Of a stretch of 6,080 nucleotides of DNA, positions 1 through 5,422 are shown in pieces (the stretch's first letter is position 1; the number at the start of each line of letters is the position of its first letter). The translations under genes and the position numbers were made by a program. Under the pieces are notes generated by a model that saw only the letters and a program-made list of their open reading frames with translations, had not been told where the DNA came from and made no database searches. Source of the stretch: Deinococcus sp. (GTDB lineage: Bacteria; Deinococcota; Deinococci; Deinococcales; Thermaceae); assembly GCA_023382135.1 (NCBI GenBank), contig JAMCQK010000110.1:4188-10267 (forward strand), written 5' to 3'.

Positions 1-669
1 CTGGCTGCCGGCGTAGCCCCGGTCCAGCACCGTTCCGAAGCGGCCCAGCTCAAGGCTTCCGCCCCCCAAAACTCCCACCCCCAGACCCAGCAAAAAGCCC
101 ACCAGCCCCACTCTCTGCCAGAAGCGAGGCAGCCGCAGGAAAAAGGCCAGGAATCCCAAAGCCAGCCAACCAAACAGGGCCGTGCGGCTCCCCGAGGCCC
201 ATACCCCGAGCCCGGTCCCTACAAACCCCAGGGTACCCAGCCAGCCAGGCCGAACCAAGAACGCCGAAAGCCCCCCGCCCAGGGCCATCCAGGCGCCCAG
301 GCCGTTGGGGTTGAAGCTCCAGAGCTGCTCGCGGTACCCGCCCGGCTCTTCGAAGTAGCGCCAGAAAGCCCAGAGCCCCACACCCGCCAAAGCCAGGGCA
401 TAAGCCGGATGCGGACCCAGCCGGCGCGCCGCCCGCAGAACCAGCCAGCCCAAGAGCCCCTGGCCCAGGATGCCGGCCGCCACCCCCAGGCCGGCGTCCA
501 ACTGGCCCAGAGCCCAGAGCCCGCTACCCGCCAGAAAAACCCCCAGCCAGGGGTCAGGCCTGCCCGTCCGGCAGGCAGGCCGCAAACCAAAGAGGCCCGC
601 CAGGGCATACAAGGGGCCGCCTACCAGGGGGTAGGCGGCCAGCAACGTACCCAGGAACGGTTGCCACAT
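1..669 (-). CDS. O-antigen ligase/polymerase-like membrane protein (Wzy_C type), C-terminus cut by window edge
   Basis: Reading the minus strand from an ATG at 669 gives 223 codons without a stop up to base 1. The protein starts MWQPFLGTLL and is very rich in Leu, Gly, Ala and Trp, with several likely membrane helices (about residues 5-28, 41-60, 64-80, 88-103, 124-138, 144-160, 164-178, 186-203). Two features resemble the O-antigen ligase/polymerase superfamily (WaaL, Wzy, PglL; Wzy_C domain): an NPNG at 120-123 opening a helix, and an A-S-G-S-R-T at 158-163 like the conserved helix-ending SR motif. The large periplasmic loop and its catalytic residues would lie beyond the window. Such proteins act in the inner membrane on undecaprenyl-linked glycans. 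The start lies 18 bases past the pglF stop, with only a weak ribosome-binding site, so cotranscription with pglF is likely. Ligase, polymerase and protein O-oligosaccharyltransferase cannot be told apart here. G+C is very high (48 of 60 bases in 421-480). Confidence 0.75.
   Translation of the reverse strand, partial: MWQPFLGTLLAAYPLVGGPLYALAGLFGLRPACRTGRPDPWLGVFLAGSGLWALGQLDAGLGVAAGILGQGLLGWLVLRAARRLGPHPAYALALAGVGLWAFWRYFEEPGGYREQLWSFNPNGLGAWMALGGGLSAFLVRPGWLGTLGFVGTGLGVWASGSRTALFGWLALGFLAFFLRLPRFWQRVGLVGFLLGLGVGVLGGGSLELGRFGTVLDRGYAGSQ
558..576. repeat. Short perfect inverted repeat inside the O-antigen-ligase-like gene
   Basis: GCCTGCC at 558-564 and GGCAGGC at 570-576 form a perfect 7-base-pair stem around the 5-base loop CGTCC. 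The repeat lies inside the coding frame, over a short polar stretch (about residues 31-38) between two hydrophobic segments. There is no T-tract, so it is not a classical terminator. It may be a chance product of high G+C. Confidence 0.3.
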
Positions 670-686
670 GGGGAAAGTCTAGCCCA

Positions 687-2528
687 TCAGGCGTCGAGAG
701 AGCTTGTATAGGTGGGAATCAGGGATTTGAGCGCCAGGTGTATCTCGGCGCCATCCCGCTTGCGAGCGGCGTCGAACAGCCGCTCCAGCAACTGAGTCAA
801 CTCGGCATCTGGCAGGCCGGAATTGCGGGCCACAAAAATCTTCTGGTGTTTGGTGGCCTCCGTACCTTCTTCGGCGGTCAACAGTTCTTCATAAAGCTTT
901 TCACCGGGACGCATGCCGGTGAAGGCGATCTTGATATCCGCCCCGGGCTCGAGGCCGGAAAGCCGGATCAGGTCGTGGGCCAGGTCCAGGATGCGCACCG
1001 GCTCACCCATGTTCAGCAGGTAAACCGCTCCATTCCGCCCCAGGCCGCCCGCCTGAAGCACCAATTGGCCCGCCTCGGGAATGGTCATGAAATAGCGGGT
1101 CATCTCCGGGTGGGTCACGGTCACCGGCCCTCCAAGGCTGATCTGCTCGCGAAACAGGGGCACCACGCTGCCCCGGCTGCCCAGTACGTTACCGAAACGA
1201 ACCGAGGTGAACACCTGCCCAGGCCTTGCCCTGCGCCCGCCCCACTCCACCAGATACTCCGCCACCCGCTTAGAGGCCCCCATGACCGAGGTGGGATTGA
1301 CGGCTTTGTCGGTGGAGATGTTCACCAGGCGCTCGACCCCGCCGTCCAACGAAAGCTCCACCAGGTTCCGCGTGCCCCCCACGTTGTTGAATACAGCCTC
1401 GTCGGGGTTGTTTTCCATCAGGGGTACGTGCTTGTGGGCCGCCGCATGGAACACCACCTGGGGCCTGTGGAGCTCGAAGACATGCGCCAACTTGTCATGC
1501 TGGCGCACATCGGCCACCACCGAGCGATACTCCAGTTCGGGCCACTTACGTTCCAGTTCGCGCTCTATCTGGTAAAGGCTGTGCTCGCCCCGCCCCAGCA
1601 GAATCACGCGGCGGGGCCGGAAGCGGGCTGCCTGGCGCACAATTTCCGAGCCGATGGAGCCCCCGGCACCGGTGACCAGCACCACGCGGTTCTCAATGTA
1701 GCCGGCAATTTCCTCCGTGTTCAGTTGCACCGGCTCACGGTGCAACAAGTCCTCGATAGCCACCTCGCGTATCTGCGAGACAGACACCTTACCCGTAAGG
1801 ATCTCGTAGACGCCCGGGACGATACGGTAGCGCACCCCCGCCTTGCGACACAGGTCCACCACCTTGCGCACCACCCCGCCTGGCGCCGAGGGGATGGCGA
1901 TCAATACCTCGTCCGCTAGCGCTTTGCGCACCGCTTTAGGCAAGGCTTCCAGCCCGCCCAGTACCGGAAGTCCGATGAAGCGCTGGTGTTGCTTGCTGGG
2001 CTCGTCGTCCAGAAAGCCCACCGGCACCAGCCCGGCCTCGGGGTGGCGCAGCATCTCGCGGGCGACCATGGTCCCAGCTTCACCCGCGCCCGCCACCAGC
2101 ACCCGGATGACCTTGCCATCCACGGCACGCCCCCCTTCCCTCTCGTGAAAGAGCCTGACGGTGAGGCGCGCTCCACCCATAAGAAACAGTGCCACTAGAC
2201 CGTCAATCAGGCCCGCGCTGCGGGGAATGGGTACAAAAAGGTGGATGAAAAACACCATCGCGGTAAGGTACACAACCCCCAACCCAACCCCGCGAACAAG
2301 AACATTCAGGTCGCGCACCCCCACCCCGCGCCATGACTGGCGGTGGAAGCCGAAGGCCCAGATCATCAGAGCTTTAAGCGGAATTCCCAGGATGGTGTAA
2401 GCCGCAAGGGCATCCTGGTACCGCTCCCAAGGGTTTTCCAGCCGCAGCCAGAAGGCCAGTGGAGCGGCCAAGCTCCACAACGCGACATCGACACCGAACT
2501 TGATGTACTTGCTATACGTGCGGGTCAT
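687..2528 (-). CDS. pglF: Membrane-anchored NDP-sugar 4,6-dehydratase (PglF/WbpM/CapD family), probably UDP-GlcNAc 4,6-dehydratase
   Basis: A 613-residue protein, the usual size of the long membrane-bound dehydratases. Four hydrophobic helices (about 12-28, 43-60, 77-97, 107-123) anchor it in the inner membrane. A first Rossmann-like domain follows with VAGAGEAG at 145-152. The catalytic short-chain dehydrogenase domain begins at VTGAGGSIGSE (285-295) for NAD(P) binding. The active-site block runs from STDKAV (405-410) to K420. Met416 sits where the classic YxxxK tyrosine would be; this Ser-Met-Lys arrangement is known from WbpM-type long dehydratases. Family knowledge predicts conversion of UDP-GlcNAc to the UDP-4-keto-6-deoxy sugar, the first step to bacillosamine, QuiNAc or FucNAc. 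With an aminotransferase and an acetyltransferase just upstream, the bacillosamine route fits best. The ATG at 2528 is the most upstream canonical start after an in-frame TGA, yet no good Shine-Dalgarno precedes it. The stop lies 17 bases before the next gene. Confidence 0.92.
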   Translation of the reverse strand: MTRTYSKYIKFGVDVALWSLAAPLAFWLRLENPWERYQDALAAYTILGIPLKALMIWAFGFHRQSWRGVGVRDLNVLVRGVGLGVVYLTAMVFFIHLFVPIPRSAGLIDGLVALFLMGGARLTVRLFHEREGGRAVDGKVIRVLVAGAGEAGTMVAREMLRHPEAGLVPVGFLDDEPSKQHQRFIGLPVLGGLEALPKAVRKALADEVLIAIPSAPGGVVRKVVDLCRKAGVRYRIVPGVYEILTGKVSVSQIREVAIEDLLHREPVQLNTEEIAGYIENRVVLVTGAGGSIGSEIVRQAARFRPRRVILLGRGEHSLYQIERELERKWPELEYRSVVADVRQHDKLAHVFELHRPQVVFHAAAHKHVPLMENNPDEAVFNNVGGTRNLVELSLDGGVERLVNISTDKAVNPTSVMGASKRVAEYLVEWGGRRARPGQVFTSVRFGNVLGSRGSVVPLFREQISLGGPVTVTHPEMTRYFMTIPEAGQLVLQAGGLGRNGAVYLLNMGEPVRILDLAHDLIRLSGLEPGADIKIAFTGMRPGEKLYEELLTAEEGTEATKHQKIFVARNSGLPDAELTQLLERLFDAARKRDGAEIHLALKSLIPTYTSSLDA

Positions 2529-2599
2529 GGCGGGGAATTTCAGGACAAATACATTGCGAGCGCTTGAGAACCTGCAATTGGCTTCATAGCCGCCTCAAT

Positions 2600-2962
2600 C
2601 TAAACAGCGCCCCGGCCTGTAAGCACAGCTCTCGACGTTAACCAGAGTATATGGCAATCAAACCAGAAATTCATCTTGTGCCGATATCGCGTGTCGAGCG
2701 CCGCTTTTTCCTGGTCGCTCAGGCTGTCCCGGCCCAAGACTTGGGCTGACCCGGCGACACCAGGCAACAATTGCTGTACACCCCCAGTCTCACGACCCTG
2801 TAGCGCCGCCTGGGTGAGCAGGGCCGGACGCGGGCCGATAAAGCTCATGTCTCCTTTTGAGGAAATTTCAAGCTCGTCCCATCGGCGCCCAGAGGTTGTT
2901 CCACCGCCGCTAGAGAGCCAGGAAAGGGGGTTTCTGACGTTCTTGACAGGAATCCGATGCAT
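2600..2962 (-). pseudogene. Degenerate C-terminal remnant of a second phosphoglycosyl (sugar) transferase
   Basis: The open frame encodes 120 residues. Residues 28-120 resemble the C-terminal half of bacterial sugar transferases (PF02397 type): DEL at 29-31, KGDMSFIGPRPALLTQ at 36-51, a PG-xx-G-x-AQ-x-x-GRD block at 67-79, then LSDQEKAALD and an FWFDCHILWLT block. The membrane segment, the KFRTM region and the rest of the N-terminal half are absent, and residues 1-27 look like nothing in the family. About three residues are missing between DEL and KGDMS, and the usual TGWAQ has become AGSAQ. The start has no Shine-Dalgarno. It is not a recent copy of the intact transferase at 4793-5422: the RPALLTQ and GRDSLSDQEK wording resembles a different subgroup. 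I read it as a dead gene fragment left between pglE and pglF. A small expressed protein is possible but less likely. Confidence 0.72.
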
Positions 2963-3006
2963 ACTTGTGTAAGCCTACAGCGCGCAGGCCACAAGGCATG
3001 TGACGC

Positions 3007-4125
3007 CTACCCCAACCGGTTCACCGTCTCGGAAAGCATCTCCACTGTCTGTCTCACGTGGGCGCTGGAAAGGTTGTTATGAAAAGGTAGCGCAATAGTG
3101 CGCCGGGCTACTTGTTCAGTCACGGGCAGTATCCCCGGCCCCGTACCCAGCAGCTCGCGGATATAAGGCTGCAGGTGCACCGGAGAAAAGTAGCCACGGG
3201 TCGGAACCCCTGCCGCCTCCATTTCCCGCATCACCGGGTCACGCTCCAGCCCCTCGGTTAGAGTAGCCACGTAAACGAACCAGCTCATCCGCACGTGGGG
3301 CTTGACCACCGGCGGACGAACCCAGGAAAAGCCCCTGAGTTGCTCGGTGTACATCCGAGCCACCTGTTCCCGCTTTCGTAAAAAGGTCTCAATACGCCGA
3401 AGCTGGGAAACCCCCAGAGCCGCCGACATCTCGTCCAGGCGATAGTTGTAGCCCAAGCGCTCGTGCTCCAGCCAGGCCCCCATTTCCCCTCGGCCCTGGT
3501 TGCGCATGCTGCGGCTCAAACGAGCGATCTCGTTATCGTTGGTAGCGATGATCCCTCCCTCGCCCGTAGTCATTTGCTTGTTGGGGTAAAAGGCAAAGGC
3601 CGCGGCATCTCCAAACTGGCCGATTTTTCTGCCCTTATACTCCGCTCCCAGAGCTTCGCAAGAATCATCGATTACCCGCAGGCCGTAGCGGTCGGCGATA
3701 TCCATAACTGCGGCCCACTCGGCGGGATGACCGAAGACATCGACCGCCATAACAGCCTTGGTGCGGGAAGTAATCTTGCGCTCCAGGTCTTCGGGGTCCA
3801 GGTTGTAAGTTTCAGGCTCAATATCCACAAAGACAGGAGCAGCTCCTTCATACAAAAGGGCATTGACGCTGGCCGCGAAGGTAAAGGAAGGCACCAGTAC
3901 CTCGTATCCGGGGCCAATACCTAACGCCCGAACCAGCAAGTGCAGTGCCGCCGTGCCCGAACTCACCGCCACTGCATGCCTGACCCCGACGTACTCGGCC
4001 ATTAGGTTTTCAAACTCAACGGTCTTCGGACCCAAGGCCAAACGGCCCGAGCGCAACACCGCCAGCACCGCTTGGATGTCGGAATCGTCCAGATCCGCCG
4101 ATGACATGGGTATGGTCTCAAGCAC
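3007..4125 (-). CDS. pglE: DegT/DnrJ/EryC1/StrS sugar aminotransferase, PglE-like (PLP-dependent)
   Basis: A complete 372-residue type-I-fold aminotransferase of normal family length. SSGTAALHLL at 55-64 is the cofactor-phosphate binding turn. VIDDSCEALGA at 151-161 carries the Asp that pairs with the PLP ring. FYPNKQMTTGEGG at 179-191 contains the Schiff-base lysine, K183. The later GYNYRLDEMSAALG block (225-238) is also a family hallmark. The expected role is transfer of an amino group, usually from glutamate, to C4 of a UDP-4-keto-6-deoxy sugar in the cytosol. Exact substrate and stereochemistry vary within the family and cannot be read directly; the PglF, PglD and PglC neighbours favour the bacillosamine route. 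The start is GTG at 4125, chosen because AAGGAG lies five bases upstream (4131-4136); an internal ATG at 4107 has no comparable site. Only two bases separate it from the pglD stop, implying translational coupling. Confidence 0.9.
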   Translation of the reverse strand: MLETIPMSSADLDDSDIQAVLAVLRSGRLALGPKTVEFENLMAEYVGVRHAVAVSSGTAALHLLVRALGIGPGYEVLVPSFTFAASVNALLYEGAAPVFVDIEPETYNLDPEDLERKITSRTKAVMAVDVFGHPAEWAAVMDIADRYGLRVIDDSCEALGAEYKGRKIGQFGDAAAFAFYPNKQMTTGEGGIIATNDNEIARLSRSMRNQGRGEMGAWLEHERLGYNYRLDEMSAALGVSQLRRIETFLRKREQVARMYTEQLRGFSWVRPPVVKPHVRMSWFVYVATLTEGLERDPVMREMEAAGVPTRGYFSPVHLQPYIRELLGTGPGILPVTEQVARRTIALPFHNNLSSAHVRQTVEMLSETVNRLG

Positions 4126-4127
4126 GC

Positions 4128-4793
4128 TTACTCCTTATACCAGCCCTCGGGATGCTCCTTAATGGGTTTAGCTGGTACACCTACAGCCGTCACGTTGGCA
4201 GGTAGGTCCCTGACCACCACAGAACCCGCGCCCACGATTGTCCAGTTACCGATTTGAACGTTCTGAATAATCGCCGATCCCGTACCCAAATCACTGCCCT
4301 GTCCTACGCGGACATTGCCAGAGATGTTGACGCTTGGGGCAACGGTTACGAAGTCTTCAATTTGTGCATCGTGTCCAACCGTACAGTCCAGATTCAGGAT
4401 TACGTGTTGGCCTATCTGAATATCTGTGGTGATCAGCGTGCCGGCACACACGATAGAACCCTCCCCCAGAGCAACACGGTTACCTATCCAAGCCAAAGGA
4501 TGGACCAGGGTAGCAAAGGAATTTCCGTACCGCTCCCTTACTTGGTGAACAAGCTTTCGGCGAACAACGGTACTGCCCACTGCGATAATTAGGCTCTCTT
4601 TCTGATGCTCGCCTAACCAGTCCAGATCGCCGAGAACAGGAAACCCATGCACCTCCACGCCGTGCCGTTCGGGGTTCCCATCTAAGAAGCCAAGAAAGTT
4701 CCACCGGGTCGAGTCGCGGTTGAGATCCTCGACGAGTTGGTGAACTTCGCGGGCGAAGCCGCCGGTACCGAAGATGACTAGGTCCTTCGACAT
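4128..4793 (-). CDS. pglD: PglD/NeuD-family sugar O/N-acetyltransferase, probably UDP-4-amino-sugar N-acetyltransferase
   Basis: 221 residues from the ATG at 4793. The N-terminal Rossmann-like PglD_N domain opens with LVIFGTGGFAREV (5-17), which binds the UDP sugar in this family. From about residue 97 the chain becomes hexapeptide repeats of a left-handed beta helix (for example IGNRVALGEGS, IGQHVILNLD, VRVGQGSDLG, IGNWTIVGAG), ending VGVPAKPIKEHP. Such enzymes act as trimers and bind acetyl-CoA between subunits. H141 with D142 in the TVGHD motif corresponds to the catalytic His of PglD. Predicted role: acetylation of the C4 amine made by the neighbouring aminotransferase, yielding UDP-diNAcBac. 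Related NeuD proteins acetylate sialic acids, so O-acetylation of another sugar is an alternative. GTG at 4796 could also start it, but AGGGGG is better spaced for the ATG. The start overlaps the upstream stop as TGATG. G+C is visibly lower than in flanking genes (28 of 60 in 4381-4440). Confidence 0.88.
   Translation of the reverse strand: MSKDLVIFGTGGFAREVHQLVEDLNRDSTRWNFLGFLDGNPERHGVEVHGFPVLGDLDWLGEHQKESLIIAVGSTVVRRKLVHQVRERYGNSFATLVHPLAWIGNRVALGEGSIVCAGTLITTDIQIGQHVILNLDCTVGHDAQIEDFVTVAPSVNISGNVRVGQGSDLGTGSAIIQNVQIGNWTIVGAGSVVVRDLPANVTAVGVPAKPIKEHPEGWYKE
4131..4136 (-). promoter_or_regulatory. Ribosome-binding site of the pglE-like gene
   Basis: AAGGAG on the minus strand sits five bases before the GTG at 4125 and lies inside the last codons of the upstream acetyltransferase gene. 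It decides for the GTG start over the ATG 18 bases further in, and suggests that translation of the two genes is coupled. Confidence 0.75.
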
Positions 4794-5422
4794 CACTTCC
4801 CCCTATCCTGGCCACCTCTGAATTCAGGCATGGTGGCATACTCAGCGTGCGCTACCCCTTCTCGGCGAATTACTTTGACCACTGTGAGCCAGAGAATCTT
4901 CAAATCCAGCCAGATGTTCCGGTTGTCCACGTACCAAACATCCAGCCTGAACTTCTCCTCCCAGGTCAGCGTGTTGCGCCCATTCACCTGCGCCCAGCCG
5001 GTGATACCCGGCTTGACCTCGTGCCTTCGGAACTGCTCCGGGGTATATCGGTCTAGGTACTCCATCAGAAGCGGCCTCGGCCCCACCAGGCTCATATCGC
5101 CCTTGAGCACGTTGAAAAGCTCGGGAAGCTCGTCCAGGCTGGTGTTGCGGAGGAAGCGGCCGAAAAAGCCAAGCCGCTTTTCATCGGGCAGGAGACTGCC
5201 TTGGGAGTCACGAGCATCGGTCATGGTACGGAACTTGTACATGGCAAAGGGTTTGCCGTGGAGCCCGGGGCGCACTTGGCGGAAGAGGACCGGACGTCCC
5301 ATGTGGACATAAATAAAAACACCGATCAAGGCCATGAGGGGAGAGAGAATGGTTAGCCCGGTGCTAGCTCCCAGAATGTCCATCAGTCGCTTGAGTCCTC
5401 GTTGTCGCCCCTCTGCCTTCAT
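4793..5422 (-). CDS. pglC: PglC-type monotopic phosphoglycosyl transferase (bacterial sugar transferase, initiating enzyme)
   Basis: A 209-residue minimal sugar transferase, the length of stand-alone PglC enzymes rather than of WbaP/WcaJ proteins with extra N-terminal helices. One hydrophobic segment (about 14-38) carries S27-P28, the Ser-Pro pair that breaks the re-entrant helix in PglC. Then come the PVLFRQVRPG block (44-53), KFRTM (63-67), the catalytic D97-E98 pair in TSLDELPELFNVLKGDMS, VGPRPLL (113-119), PGITGWAQVNGRN (138-150) and the W-x-D-L-KILWLT region near 171-180. The family moves a sugar phosphate from a UDP sugar to undecaprenyl phosphate on the inner membrane's cytosolic face through a covalent aspartyl intermediate. 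With PglD, PglE and PglF homologues beside it, UDP-diNAcBac is the likely donor, but UDP-GlcNAc, Glc or Gal remain possible. The start ATG overlaps the upstream stop as ATGA; the downstream gene starts at its stop. Confidence 0.93.
   Translation of the reverse strand: MKAEGRQRGLKRLMDILGASTGLTILSPLMALIGVFIYVHMGRPVLFRQVRPGLHGKPFAMYKFRTMTDARDSQGSLLPDEKRLGFFGRFLRNTSLDELPELFNVLKGDMSLVGPRPLLMEYLDRYTPEQFRRHEVKPGITGWAQVNGRNTLTWEEKFRLDVWYVDNRNIWLDLKILWLTVVKVIRREGVAHAEYATMPEFRGGQDRGK
4799..4804 (-). promoter_or_regulatory. Ribosome-binding site of the pglD-like gene
   Basis: AGGGGG on the minus strand lies five bases before the ATG at 4793 but only two before the alternative GTG at 4796, favouring the ATG. 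It sits within the final codons of the phosphoglycosyl transferase gene. Confidence 0.55.

Noticed and set aside
219..608. 129-codon minus-strand frame rich in Trp, Gly and Ser
   Set aside because: It is out of frame with the much better 223-codon frame from 669 to 1, which has regular membrane helices and O-antigen-ligase motifs. The low-complexity product is a frame shadow.
409..711. 100-codon plus-strand frame rich in Gln, Pro and Arg
   Set aside because: It is antisense to the O-antigen-ligase-like gene and to the pglF end, and has no recognisable domain.
738..1919. 393-codon plus-strand open frame opposite the dehydratase
   Set aside because: It is antisense to the clearly recognised dehydratase, has a His/Gln-rich product with no known motif, and is the kind of shadow produced by a GC-rich gene on the other strand.
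2541..2576. Possible sigma-70-like promoter before pglF on the minus strand (TTGCAG, then TGTATT after 18 bases)
   Set aside because: Only three of six and four of six bases match consensus, which is too weak to annotate.
2676..2972. 98-codon plus-strand frame opposite the transferase remnant
   Set aside because: The opposite strand retains clear sugar-transferase motifs, so this frame is best explained as its shadow.
2943..2973. Perfect TTGACA on the plus strand followed by TGTAAG after 19 bases, a possible promoter reading antisense into pglE
   Set aside because: The spacing is long, the -10 match is only four of six, and there is no plus-strand gene to drive. It could be chance; only transcript mapping would show otherwise.
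2963..3006. Short complementary GGC/GCC stretches after the pglE stop, considered as a terminator
   Set aside because: Stems are only about four base pairs and no T-run follows, so an intrinsic terminator is not supported.
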